A DNA stretch of 33,646 nucleotides from JBMTVN01 sp046047235 (lineage in GTDB: Bacteria; Verrucomicrobiota; Verrucomicrobiia; Limisphaerales; JAHDYP01). Of this stretch, positions 25,210 through 33,601 are shown in pieces. Location: NCBI GenBank assembly GCA_046047235.1, contig JBJOII010000035.1:1-33646 (forward strand), given 5' to 3'. The first letter of the stretch is position 1. The number at the start of each line of letters is the position of its first letter. The position numbers were made by a program, and so were the translations under genes. Below the pieces are notes generated by a model. It was not told the origin of the DNA. It worked only from the letters and a program-made list of their open reading frames with translations, and did not search any database.

Positions 25210-25690
25210 GGGCGATTTGGAGTCACCGATCATTGATCTGCACAGTGACGATTATTTCATGTCGGAAGCTTTGAGGCAGGCGCAGCGGGCGTATGCGGCG
25301 GACGAGGTTCCGGTGGGGGCGGTAATTGTGCGCGGGGGACGGGTGATTGCGCGGGCGTTCAACCAGGTGGAGTTGTTGAAGGACGCGACGGCGCATGCGG
25401 AGATGCTGGCTTTGACGCAGGCCACGGAGATTGTGGGGGACTGGCGGCTGACGGATTGCACGCTGTATGTCACCAAGGAGCCGTGTCCGATGTGTGCGGG
25501 GGCGGTGGTGCACGCGCGGCTGGAGCGGGTGGTATTCGGGGCGCCGGATGCCAAGGGAGGGGCGGCTGGTGGGGCCATGAACCTGTTGCAATTCCCGACG
25601 CTCAACCATCGCTGTCTGATCACATCGGGGGTGAGGTTGGAGGAGTGTCGGGGGTTGTTGAGGAGTTTCTTCTCGGCGCGGAGGGAGTAG
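25202..25690 (+). CDS. tadA: tRNA-specific adenosine deaminase
   Basis: The 162-aa protein contains the zinc and catalytic motifs of the tRNA deaminase branch of cytidine deaminases: HAEM (histidine and catalytic glutamate), then EPCPMCAGAVVHARLERVVFG with two zinc cysteines, and the late NHRCLITSGV segment. The enzyme converts A34 to inosine in tRNA-Arg(ACG). The start at ATG 25202 is supported by GGAGGA at 25188-25193, eight bases away. This start overlaps the end of the Nudix gene. The open frame runs upstream to 24986, but that part is a shadow of the Nudix gene. Confidence 0.95.
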   Translation: MSEGDLESPIIDLHSDDYFMSEALRQAQRAYAADEVPVGAVIVRGGRVIARAFNQVELLKDATAHAEMLALTQATEIVGDWRLTDCTLYVTKEPCPMCAGAVVHARLERVVFGAPDAKGGAAGGAMNLLQFPTLNHRCLITSGVRLEECRGLLRSFFSARRE

Positions 25691-25694
25691 GGAT

Positions 25695-25745
25695 GCGGTC
25701 CGCGGGGCGGACCGCAGGTAGACAGGAGGGAGTAGAGAGGAGAGA
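25695..25745. repeat. Hairpin plus AG-rich tail after tadA, related to the insert at 18529
   Basis: A perfect 9-bp stem, GCGGTCCGC GGG GCGGACCGC (25695-25715), is followed by AGGTAGACAGGAGGGAGTAG and AGAGGAGAGAG. The layout (GC hairpin, AGGTAGA, purine run) matches 18564-18615, though the stem sequence differs. There is no T-tract, so it is a poor terminator. Confidence 0.6.
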
Positions 25746-25796
25746 GTGCGCTTGTTGTTTCGGACGAGACGCGGCTTCTTCTCCGTTGTAGAGGTG

Positions 25797-25838
25797 GGGA
25801 AATAAAAGCCCCCTGGGCTGGTGGGCCGCAGGGGGCTT
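25797..25838 (-). terminator. Rho-independent terminator of clpC
   Basis: AAGCCCCCTG (25806-25815) pairs with CAGGGGGCTT (25829-25838); the loop contains a smaller GGC/GCC pair. On the minus strand the stem is followed by TTATTT. It lies 15 bp past the clpC stop. Confidence 0.85.
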
Positions 25839-25852
25839 GGGGAGAGTGTGAT

Positions 25853-28354
25853 TTATTCTTTGCTGTTGGCCGGTTCGCCTTCCGTGGATGCGGGTTGAGT
25901 AAAGACGAGTTTATCGTCTTCGACCGTGACCAGGATGGGTTCGTCGTTACGGAAGTGCCCGCGGAGAATTTCTTCGGCGAGGGGGTCTTCAAGGTGATGT
26001 TCCACGGCGCGGCGCATGGGGCGGGCACCGTAGAGGGGGTCATAGCCTTTTTCGACCAGGAAGTCCTTGGCCTTGTCATCGAGCTCGATCTGGATGTGCT
26101 TGTTCTTAAGCCGGGCCATGACCTTTTCGATTTCGAGGCCGAGGATTTCGACGAGGTCGGTTTTACTGAGCGAGCGGAAGACGATCGTGCCGTCGAGCCG
26201 GTTGAGGAACTCGGGGCGGAACGCCTTCTTGGCGGCTTCCATGATCTTGTCCTTCATCTTGTCGTAGTCGGTGGCCTCAGAGCTGGAGCCGAAACCGATG
26301 GTGGTTTGGCGGCGGACGAGGTCAGCCCCGACGTTGGACGTGAGGAGGACGATTGTATTACGGAAGTCGACGGTACGGCCGACGTTGTCGGTGAGTTTCC
26401 CTTCCTCCAGGATTTGGAGGAGCATGTTCATGACGTCGGGGTGGGCCTTTTCGATTTCGTCGAAGAGCACGACCGAGTAGGGCTTGCGGCGGACTTGTTC
26501 CGTGAGTTGGCCGCCTTCCTCGTAGCCGACGTATCCGGGGGGTGAGCCAACGAGGCGGGAGACCGTGAACTTCTCCATGTATTCGCTCATGTCGAGCTGC
26601 ACGAGGCACTTGGCATCGCCGAACATGCGTTCGGCGAGTGTTTTGGCGAGGAGCGTCTTACCGACGCCGGTGGGGCCGAGGAGGGCAAAGGTGCCGATGG
26701 GGCGCCGCGGGTCTTTGAGGTCGGCGCGCGAGCGGCGGAGGGCTTTGCACATGGCGGTGACGGCTTCCTGCTGGCCGACGACGATGTGCGAGAGTTCTTC
26801 TTCCATGCGGAGGAGCTTTTGGGCCTCGTCCTTCTCCATACGCTGGAGGGGGATGCCAGTCCACTTGGAGACCACCAGCATGATGTCTTCCTCGTCGACT
26901 TTGACGCGTTTTTCCTCACGGTTATTGCGCCATTCGGAGAGGATATTCTCGAGTTTCTCCTTCGCCTGCTTTTCCTGGTCGCGCATGGAGGCGGCGCCTT
27001 CGAAGTCCTGTTCCTTGATGGCGCGTTCCTTGCGGGCCTTGATATCCTCGATATCGGCTTCGAGGTCTTTGACTTCGGGCGGCCGGGTCATGGCGCCGAT
27101 GCGCGCGCGGGCGCCGGCTTCGTCCATGACATCGATGGCTTTATCGGGGAGGTAGCGGCCGGTGATATAGCGATCGGACAGCTCGACCGAGGCTTGGACT
27201 GCGGCGTCGGTGAGTTCCATTTTGTGGTGGTCCTCGTATTTACCGCGGAGGCCCATGAGGATTTGGACGGCTTCCTCGACGGAGGGGGCTTCGACTTTGA
27301 CGCTTTGGAAGCGGCGTTCGAGGGCGGCGTCTTTCTCGATGTATTTGCGGTATTCGTTGAGCGTGGTGGCACCGATGCACTGCATTTCACCGCGGCTCAG
27401 GGCGGGTTTAATGATATTGGAGGCATCCATGGTGCCTTCGGCTGAGCCGGCACCCACGATGGTGTGGAGCTCGTCGATGAAGAGAATGACGTTCTTGGCG
27501 CGGCGGATCTCGTCCATGACCGCTTTGATGCGTTCCTCGAACTGGCCGCGGTATTTGGTGCCGGCGACCATGAGGGCGAGGTCTAGGGTGATGACGCGTT
27601 TTTCGCGGAGGAGTTCGGGGACGTTTCCTTTGGCAATTTCCTGGGCGAGTCCTTCGACTATGGCGGTTTTACCGACGCCGGCTTCACCGAGGAGGACGGG
27701 GTTATTCTTGGTGCGGCGGCAGAGGATCTGGATAACGCGTTCGATCTCGCTGCGGCGGCCGATCACCGGGTCCATCTCGCCTTTGCGGGCGATCTCAGTG
27801 AGGTCACGTCCGAAGGACTTGAGGGCGGGCGTTTTGACATCGCCTTTTTTGTCGGGGCGCTCCGGCTTTTCGCCATCGGCTAGCATGCCCTCTTCGCCTT
27901 GGAAATTGGGGTCGAGTTCCTTGAGGATTTCCTGGCGGGTTTGCTCGATATCGACGTCGAGGTTTTTGAGCACGCGTGCGGCTACGCCGTCGCCCTCGCG
28001 GAGCAGGCCGAGGAGGATATGTTCGGTACCGACGTAGGTGTGGGTGAGGGCCTTCGCTTCTTTGGAGGCGAGGGCGAGCACCTTTCTAACGCGGGGGGTA
28101 TAGGGGATATTCCCGACCATTTTCTGGTCGGGGCCTGTGCCCACTTGCTTTTCGACCTCCATTCGGACGGCTTCGAGTTCGATGCCCATTTTTTGGAGGA
28201 CATTGACAGCCACGCCTTGTCCGAGGCGGATTAGACCGAGGAGCAGGTGTTCCGTTCCCACGAAGTTGTGGTTAAAGCGGTCTGCTTCTTTGCGGGCCAG
28301 AGCCAAAACCTGCTGGGCTCTTGGCGTAAAATTGTTCATCGCCTCATCACTCAT
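25853..28354 (-). CDS. clpC: ATP-dependent Clp protease ATP-binding subunit ClpC
   Basis: An 833-aa class I Clp/Hsp100 unfoldase. Two Clp N-repeats (about 10-150) are followed by the first AAA+ module with GEAGVGKTA and LFIDELHT, a ClpC-type coiled middle domain with a UVR-like segment (DFEGAASMRDQEKQAKEKL), and a second AAA+ module with GPTGVGKTLLAKTLAE and LFDEIEKAH. GSPPGYVGYEEGGQLTE is the second pore loop. It feeds unfolded substrates to ClpP, which is not in the window. Related proteins usually begin MNNFTPRAQQ, so the second ATG (28339) may be the real start. Codon use is less strand-skewed than in neighbours, as expected for a well-expressed gene. Confidence 0.96.
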   Translation of the reverse strand: MSDEAMNNFTPRAQQVLALARKEADRFNHNFVGTEHLLLGLIRLGQGVAVNVLQKMGIELEAVRMEVEKQVGTGPDQKMVGNIPYTPRVRKVLALASKEAKALTHTYVGTEHILLGLLREGDGVAARVLKNLDVDIEQTRQEILKELDPNFQGEEGMLADGEKPERPDKKGDVKTPALKSFGRDLTEIARKGEMDPVIGRRSEIERVIQILCRRTKNNPVLLGEAGVGKTAIVEGLAQEIAKGNVPELLREKRVITLDLALMVAGTKYRGQFEERIKAVMDEIRRAKNVILFIDELHTIVGAGSAEGTMDASNIIKPALSRGEMQCIGATTLNEYRKYIEKDAALERRFQSVKVEAPSVEEAVQILMGLRGKYEDHHKMELTDAAVQASVELSDRYITGRYLPDKAIDVMDEAGARARIGAMTRPPEVKDLEADIEDIKARKERAIKEQDFEGAASMRDQEKQAKEKLENILSEWRNNREEKRVKVDEEDIMLVVSKWTGIPLQRMEKDEAQKLLRMEEELSHIVVGQQEAVTAMCKALRRSRADLKDPRRPIGTFALLGPTGVGKTLLAKTLAERMFGDAKCLVQLDMSEYMEKFTVSRLVGSPPGYVGYEEGGQLTEQVRRKPYSVVLFDEIEKAHPDVMNMLLQILEEGKLTDNVGRTVDFRNTIVLLTSNVGADLVRRQTTIGFGSSSEATDYDKMKDKIMEAAKKAFRPEFLNRLDGTIVFRSLSKTDLVEILGLEIEKVMARLKNKHIQIELDDKAKDFLVEKGYDPLYGARPMRRAVEHHLEDPLAEEILRGHFRNDEPILVTVEDDKLVFTQPASTEGEPANSKE

Positions 28355-28366
28355 AAAGTCGTCGCT

Positions 28367-28395
28367 AAGATGCTTCGCAGTGCAGGGTTTGTAAA
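28367..28395 (-). promoter_or_regulatory. Possible sigma-70 promoter of clpC
   Basis: On the minus strand, TTTACA (28395-28390) and CATCTT (28372-28367) are 17 bases apart. The -10 is weak. The implied transcription start near 28360 would leave only about six bases before the first ATG but about 21 before the second, which mildly favours the start at 28339. Confidence 0.3.
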
Positions 28396-28527
28396 GTGCC
28401 AGACCGAAGTTGTGACCATTTGGCGCATTTCTTTTAGCCGGCCATTCCGTGAGCGCACTGCCGGGCTGCGTGGAATGCGACGGGCTGTCTCGGATTGACG
28501 GAGCCGTGAGGAACCCACCGGTTTGGG

Positions 28528-31212
28528 TTATCGGTCGTTGGGGGAGTTGGGTTTAGGACGGAAAGAGACCAGGGCGGTGAGGGCAAGTCCGGTGAGGACG
28601 GCGAGGAGGGAGACATACCAGGTGCTGGTGGAGGGTTGATAGAGGAATTCGACCGTGTGTTGGCCTGCGGGGACGGCGACGCCGCGCATGAGGAAGTTGG
28701 CGCGGAGGAGTTTGGCGGGTTGACCATCGACGAGGACTGTCCAATCCGGGTGGAATTTATCATTGAGGAGGAGGACGGAGGGGGTGGGCGTGCTGGCTGT
28801 GAGTTCGATATGTTTGGGGGCGTAGTTTTTGAACGCGACCGATCCGGTGCTATTGGGGGCCGCGGGTGCAGGGGTGGGAGTATTGGGCCAGGGGTTTTCC
28901 TCGAGGAGAACCGTTTGGGAGGGGATGAAGTTGGGGTCGACGAGGCGTTGGAGGGTTTGTTGCGGGTCCGGGATGATTTCCCATTGGGAGAGGAGGGAGG
29001 CCTTGGGGAGTGCGCCGGTGAATTCGACGATGGCGAAGGGGCCGGTGCCGTTGGTGGCGGTCAGGATGGGGCCGTCTTCGCGGTCCTGGTAGAACTGGAA
29101 GCCTTGGTGGAGCTGGAAGCGGTTCCGGTTGTTGTCGAGCTGTTGGTTAATCAGGCCCTCGATGCCGGAGAGAGTGACGAAGTAACGGGTGCTGGTCAGT
29201 TCCCACTGGCGGATGCGGCGTTGGAGGAGGGTGAGTTGGTCTGCGGCCTGGAAGGCGGCACGGTATTGCTCGTTGTCGGCGCTGGGACGGGGGTCCTGGA
29301 CAACGTCGGTGGACTGGATGTTGTAGTAGGGGAAGAGGTGTTGGAGCCAGTCGAGTCCGTAGACTTGTTGGATGAGCTGGAGAGCTTGGGCGGCTTCGGG
29401 GCTGCCGCCGAGGAAGAGGCTGGCGACGCGGTGTTGGTGGGCCTGGTTGCGGAGTTGATCAATGACGGGGTTGGAGGCGTATTTCTCCTTGTAGTTGTAA
29501 TAGATCACCCAGGGTGAGTTGGCGCGTGCGAGGTCGGCGGTGAGGATGCCTCCGGCGAGGACGGCGGCGAGAGCGGTGGCCTTGGGACCGCGGAAGAAGC
29601 CGGAGCGGGCGAGCGAGAGCCAGCCTGCGCTGAGGAGCAGGAAGAGCAGGAACCAGGCGACTTCCTTGACGCTATGGGATGCGATGGATTGGGCGAAGGC
29701 GGGGTCGGGGAAACCGGCGCGTTGGAGGTGGCGCACGAGGTTGGATTCGGAGGAGGCGTAGATGAGCCAGCCGACGACTGCGGTGATGACGAGGGCGCCA
29801 CAGGCGAGCGTGAAACGTCGGTCGGGGAGGTCTGCGGTGGCCCACCACTTTTTCCAGGTCCAGGCGAAGGTTTGGTTGCGTTGCTTTTCGACGGCGTGGG
29901 CGAGGGCGGCGTGGATGCCGTAGGCGCAGAGGATGGCCATGCAGAGGCTGAAGGGGTGGAGGAACTTGATGGGGTTGCGGATGGTGGAGAAGTAGGGCAG
30001 GGCGTAGACGATTTGGTAGAATGGGGCGTGGCGACCCAGGGCGAGCAGGAGTGAGATGAGGGCGGCCGCTCCCCAGAACCAGACCCAGCGCCGCTGGTGC
30101 GGAGTGAAAGCGGAGTTCTGGCGTCGGGCAGCCTGGAAGAGGGCGAAAAGGGCGAAGAGCACGACGGTCACGCCGGTGTAGAAGCCGGCGCCGGAATGGC
30201 GGAGGCCGGCGGGGTGAGGAGCCTGTGCGGGGTCGGGCAGGGAAGAGGCGAGGTAGGCGTCCCAGGCGGGGTCGCGTCCAACGGCGCCCCAGTAATTGCC
30301 GCCATCGGGTGTATCCATGCGATATCCGTGGAGGCCGGCGATGACGAGACGGAGCGTTTCGATTTTTGGCAGGCTCCAGCGGGTCGCTTCATTCCAGCGC
30401 TGGGCCTTGGTGGCGGCATCCTGTTCCATACCGACGACGCCTTTGACCTGGGTTCCGATGAGGACAGTGAGGGCGTGGGCGGCGGTCCAGCCGGCGACGA
30501 TGGCCACGAGGGCGGTACGGGCAAGACCGGCGGGCCAGCGGCGGGCGGCGGGTTCGGATGATTTCTCACCGAGGGTTTGGAAGAGGACAACGGCGGCGAC
30601 GTAGACACTGAGGATGGCGCCGCTATCGAAGCCTTCCATAACGGCCATGCCGGTGGCCATACCTGCGAGGGTGAGGCGGATCCAGGGGGAGTTGGTGCGC
30701 TGGGTGAAGAGGGCGGCGAGTGCGAGGAAGACGCTTGAGACGGCGAGGGCATGGGAACCCAGGCCCCAGCAGGTGTAGGAGAAGAGGTCGGAATTGAGAG
30801 CGGCGGCGAGGCCGCCGATGACGCAGGCTGCGGTGGTGAGGCCCATGGAGCGGAGGGCGAGCCAGGCTGAGGCGGCGAGGATGAGGATACAGAGCGGTTC
30901 GTAGTATTTGGCGTAGCCGAGGGGTTTGAGCCACCAGAGCAGGGCGTAGGTGATGGAGGGGAACGCTGCGCCTGAGGGGCCGCCGACCCAGTTGAGATCC
31001 TGCCAGTAGCCGGTGAAGCCTTCGGGGAGCGAGGCGTATTCGGCGTTTTGGGCGCCGAGGGGGCCGTCGTTGGAGAAGAGGGCCATTTCGGACTGGAAAC
31101 TTTGGTGGAAGAAGAACAGCACCACGACTGCGAACACGGCCAGAGCGGTGAGGATGGGGCGCAGGCTGCCGGTTGTGGCGGGTTGGTTGGAACGTGGGTT
31201 GGAGGTGGCCAT
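28528..31212 (-). CDS. YfhO-like polytopic membrane protein
   Basis: An 894-aa protein from ATG 31212 (MATSNPRSN), with about a dozen hydrophobic helices and a large soluble segment between about 590 and 850. The C-terminal part carries the YfhO signature: a segment like NDKFHPDWTVLVDGQPAK, then RGVAVPAGQHTVEFLYQPST before a last helix. YfhO-type proteins belong to the GT-C-like membrane glycosyltransferases; in Bacillus they help glycosylate teichoic acids. The substrate here is unknown. A longer frame from 31290 is possible, but adds a non-conserved leader. It lies 174 bp downstream of clpC on the same strand, yet a shared transcript is not evident. Confidence 0.85.
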   Translation of the reverse strand: MATSNPRSNQPATTGSLRPILTALAVFAVVVLFFFHQSFQSEMALFSNDGPLGAQNAEYASLPEGFTGYWQDLNWVGGPSGAAFPSITYALLWWLKPLGYAKYYEPLCILILAASAWLALRSMGLTTAACVIGGLAAALNSDLFSYTCWGLGSHALAVSSVFLALAALFTQRTNSPWIRLTLAGMATGMAVMEGFDSGAILSVYVAAVVLFQTLGEKSSEPAARRWPAGLARTALVAIVAGWTAAHALTVLIGTQVKGVVGMEQDAATKAQRWNEATRWSLPKIETLRLVIAGLHGYRMDTPDGGNYWGAVGRDPAWDAYLASSLPDPAQAPHPAGLRHSGAGFYTGVTVVLFALFALFQAARRQNSAFTPHQRRWVWFWGAAALISLLLALGRHAPFYQIVYALPYFSTIRNPIKFLHPFSLCMAILCAYGIHAALAHAVEKQRNQTFAWTWKKWWATADLPDRRFTLACGALVITAVVGWLIYASSESNLVRHLQRAGFPDPAFAQSIASHSVKEVAWFLLFLLLSAGWLSLARSGFFRGPKATALAAVLAGGILTADLARANSPWVIYYNYKEKYASNPVIDQLRNQAHQHRVASLFLGGSPEAAQALQLIQQVYGLDWLQHLFPYYNIQSTDVVQDPRPSADNEQYRAAFQAADQLTLLQRRIRQWELTSTRYFVTLSGIEGLINQQLDNNRNRFQLHQGFQFYQDREDGPILTATNGTGPFAIVEFTGALPKASLLSQWEIIPDPQQTLQRLVDPNFIPSQTVLLEENPWPNTPTPAPAAPNSTGSVAFKNYAPKHIELTASTPTPSVLLLNDKFHPDWTVLVDGQPAKLLRANFLMRGVAVPAGQHTVEFLYQPSTSTWYVSLLAVLTGLALTALVSFRPKPNSPNDR

Positions 31213-31414
31213 CGGTGTGCGGTTACTCGGTTCGTATTCTGGAGCGGCATACTCTGCGGTCCCGCTTGGGTTGAGACAACAGGAATCCAAGTGTGGGGAG
31301 ACCTTGTAAGACGGGGGGGTGATCCGCAGGGCTCGTCAGGCGGGGTGCGACTGCAGGTCTGTGGGGGAGGGATTGTCGCTTGCGCTGTGATTGGAGTGTT
31401 AGCAGGGTGGTGGG

Positions 31415-32221
31415 GTGATGGTGGTTTTACTGCGATTTATTTTTGGAGCGGCGTTGGTGTGGTTGGTGAAGATGGCGCGGGACAATGCGCACATGGGCGG
31501 GGCGTCGGGGGTGTTTGACAGCATCTATTACATCTTCGGTGTCTTCATTCTGGCGGTTGCGAATGCTGCGGTCTGGGTTTCGTATTTTGGCAACCGGATG
31601 GCGGACGAGATGGTGGGGGATGGGGCGGGCATGCTGGATGGTCCGAAGAAGAAGAAGACGGGGGTTGCGCGGGTGATGAGTTGGTTGATGCGGTTTGGAG
31701 GGGTGGTGGTGTTAGTGGGTTTGGGGTGGTGGGTTTGGCAGAACCGGGTGTTGTTTGAGCCGGCGTCGGATTTGGTGAAGGCATGGAGGATGGGGAATGC
31801 GCCGTGGGAGGCGGAGGAGAGGGAGTTCTCCGTGGTGCGGGTGATTGATGGGGAGAACCTCTCGGTGAAGGATGCAGAGGGAAGAGCATTTACCCTTCGG
31901 CTGGCGGGGCTCGAAGCGCCCAGCCTCTCGGCTTATGAACGCGAGGTACGGAGGCGGGCTGAGGCGGGGCGGGATTTTCTGTCGTCGATGGTGTTATCCA
32001 ACGCGGTGAGTGCGGAGGTGACGCTGACGAATGCGTCGCGGGTGCTGTTGGGTTTCGTGCGGGTGGCAGGGACCAATGTGAATGCGGTGTTGCTGGGGGA
32101 GGGGTATGCGGAGTTTCGTCCGGAGTATCTGGGGCAGGCGTCGTTACGGAGCCGATGGGAGATGCTCCAGGTACAACGTCGGCTGGGGGCTGAGCCTGCC
32201 GGGGTTGCGGGGGCGGAATGA
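31415..32221 (+). CDS. Membrane-anchored SNase-fold protein with degenerate active site
   Basis: The 268-aa protein has three hydrophobic helices (about 2-19, 36-56, 90-108), with KKKK between the second and third. A thermonuclease-like domain (about 138-255) follows. Mapped on staphylococcal nuclease, the positions are D145 (D19), E147 (D21), R162 (R35), E167 (D40), S170 (E43) and R209 (R87). The general-base glutamate is thus serine, and two calcium aspartates are glutamates. It is probably not an active nuclease, or it uses other residues. The start is GTG 31415 or ATG 31418; no strong Shine-Dalgarno site is seen. It is divergent from the YfhO-like gene and convergent with the next gene, with 15 bp between them. 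Confidence 0.75.
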   Translation: MMVVLLRFIFGAALVWLVKMARDNAHMGGASGVFDSIYYIFGVFILAVANAAVWVSYFGNRMADEMVGDGAGMLDGPKKKKTGVARVMSWLMRFGGVVVLVGLGWWVWQNRVLFEPASDLVKAWRMGNAPWEAEEREFSVVRVIDGENLSVKDAEGRAFTLRLAGLEAPSLSAYEREVRRRAEAGRDFLSSMVLSNAVSAEVTLTNASRVLLGFVRVAGTNVNAVLLGEGYAEFRPEYLGQASLRSRWEMLQVQRRLGAEPAGVAGAE

Positions 32222-32236
32222 GGTTATTGGCGGGAG

Positions 32237-33079
32237 TTACGGATTATTGCCGACGAGGCGGTAGAATTGGGGTCCTGGAGCCGGGGTGGTGGTGATGGTG
32301 GTTTCGCCGCTTGCGGTGCTGATGGCTTGGGTGGTGGACCAGGTCTGGAGGTCGCTGGAGGATTCGAGCTCATAGTTGAGTCCATCCTCGGCGAAGAAAG
32401 TGAGTTGGAGGTCGCCGTTGGCCAGGCGGGACCATTGGCTGATGCGGGTTGGGCCCGGGTCGACGATCAGGAGGTTCATGGAGAAGCGGAATCCGAAGGT
32501 GAGGGAGCCGTTGCTGTCGAGGTACGACAGGTCGCCTTCCCAGGTCCAGCTGTCGGGGACATTGGCCGGGGTTGCGAGATCCTGAAGTTCAGAGGAGGCG
32601 GGGTCGTCATCGGTGACGTACATGATGAGTCGACCGGTGCCGCCGTCGGGGATGAAGGGGAAGGTATCCTGGGCGGGTGCCTGATCCCAGAAGCGCCAGC
32701 TGAGTTGGTCTGGATTGGAGTCGTGGAGGTATCGGACGTAGAAACTGTTGACCTGTTCCGCACCGGTGCCGGGGGTGTCGGTTTCGTCGGCTCCGAACCG
32801 CCAGGTCAGACCGGCGATCTCCATTTCCAGTGCGGCTCCTTGAGAGAGGAGGTTGTAGCGGGCGAGCCAGTCGAGGCCGGAACTGTTGTCGGTGCCGACT
32901 AGGTCGAGGTCGTAGGTGAAGGAGCCAGAGACGGGGGCGCGGAAGCTGATTTCCGGGGGGAGAGTGATATCTGCTGAGGATTTGTAGCGGGAGCCGATTT
33001 CGCCGGTGAACTGGATTGTGACTGGAGCAGCGGTGAGAGGGAGGCAACTGAGCAGCAGGGTTAAGGCGATTTTCTCCAT
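32237..33079 (-). CDS. Secreted protein with verrucomicrobial beta-rich C-terminus
   Basis: A 280-aa protein with a signal peptide (MEKIALTLLLSCLPLTAAP) and no cysteine after it. The first ~200 residues are beta-strand rich and acidic (FTGEIGSRYKS, VSGSFTYDLDL) and resemble no family I can name. The last ~65 residues (LANGDLQLTFFAEDGLNYEL, SSDLQTWSTTQ, FYRLV) match a module common at the end of exported Verrucomicrobia proteins, usually reading L.F.G..G..Y.IE.S.DL..W followed by FYR. It is likely a surface or secreted protein. The function is unknown. ATG 33079 is supported by the signal peptide; no Shine-Dalgarno site is visible. Confidence 0.75.
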   Translation of the reverse strand: MEKIALTLLLSCLPLTAAPVTIQFTGEIGSRYKSSADITLPPEISFRAPVSGSFTYDLDLVGTDNSSGLDWLARYNLLSQGAALEMEIAGLTWRFGADETDTPGTGAEQVNSFYVRYLHDSNPDQLSWRFWDQAPAQDTFPFIPDGGTGRLIMYVTDDDPASSELQDLATPANVPDSWTWEGDLSYLDSNGSLTFGFRFSMNLLIVDPGPTRISQWSRLANGDLQLTFFAEDGLNYELESSSDLQTWSTTQAISTASGETTITTTPAPGPQFYRLVGNNP

Positions 33080-33214
33080 GAGAGTTTGTTAAGAAATGAA
33101 TCAGTTCATGTCAACCCCTGCTAGGCGGTGCGGGGGGGCTTTTTGCGGCAGCCCATCTTTGAGCAGCGGTGTAGACCGGGGGCAAAGAGTGTTCTTGGGA
33201 TGTGAGGTTTCGGC

Positions 33215-33244
33215 TTGCTCAGGTTGGTCGAAGGTCCGTATTGT
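33215..33244 (+). promoter_or_regulatory. Possible promoter of tRNA-Ala
   Basis: TTGCTC (33215-33220) and TATTGT (33239-33244) are 18 bases apart, which would start transcription near 33251, about 29 bases before the tRNA. Both boxes are imperfect. Confidence 0.35.
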
Positions 33245-33279
33245 TCGCGCCTTGTTGGGCGTCAGTTGACGCAATGGAT

Positions 33280-33355
33280 GGGGTCGTAGCTCAGTTGGTA
33301 GAGCGTCTCGTTCGCAATGAGAAGGTCTGGGGTTCGATTCCCCACGGCTCCACCA
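33280..33355 (+). tRNA. tRNA-Ala (anticodon CGC)
   Basis: A complete cloverleaf can be drawn: acceptor GGGGTCG with CGGCTCC, D arm GCTC/GAGC, anticodon stem TCTCG/TGAGA around loop TTCGCAA, T arm TGGGG/CCCCA around TTCGATT, discriminator A and encoded CCA. Loop positions 34-36 are CGC, reading GCG (alanine). The CCA end overlaps the first base of a 12-bp inverted repeat. Confidence 0.95.
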
Positions 33356-33390
33356 TTCTTCGCTCGGAGCGCAGCGTAGAGCGAAGAATG
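33354..33390. repeat. Perfect 12-bp inverted repeat at the tRNA 3' end
   Basis: CATTCTTCGCTC (33354-33365) pairs perfectly with GAGCGAAGAATG (33379-33390) around a 13-base loop. The first two bases are the last two of the tRNA's CCA. A diverged copy (CGCTTGGAGCGCAGCGTAGA) is at 33518-33537. No T-tract follows. Confidence 0.75.
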
Positions 33391-33409
33391 CCACGGCGTA
33401 GTTCTGAAC

Positions 33410-33454
33410 GAAGCCGGGCACATCACGCTTCCAGTCCTTCTATTTCTCCGAGCT
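33410..33454. repeat. 45-bp direct repeat (left copy)
   Basis: A sequence running from GAAGCCGGGCACATCACG to TTTCTCCGAGCT is repeated exactly at 33602-33646, 192 bp further on and cut by the window edge. Together with the inverted repeat above it shows a modular repeat cluster after the tRNA. Confidence 0.85.
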
Positions 33455-33601
33455 ACGAATGGCAGGCCACCGTTGTTGGTTTTTGTGGGACGGGCTACGC
33501 CCGGGGCGTTGGGTGATCGCTTGGAGCGCAGCGTAGAGTGAAGAGGAGTCTGAGTCTCCATTGAAGCGACTTGTCCTCCGTAGCCCGGGAGGGCGAAGGG
33601 G

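Noticed and set aside
25695..25715. Terminator of the tadA operon
   Set aside because: The stem is strong but no T-run follows, and the same layout occurs inside a repeat at 18564, so it is classed as a repeat.
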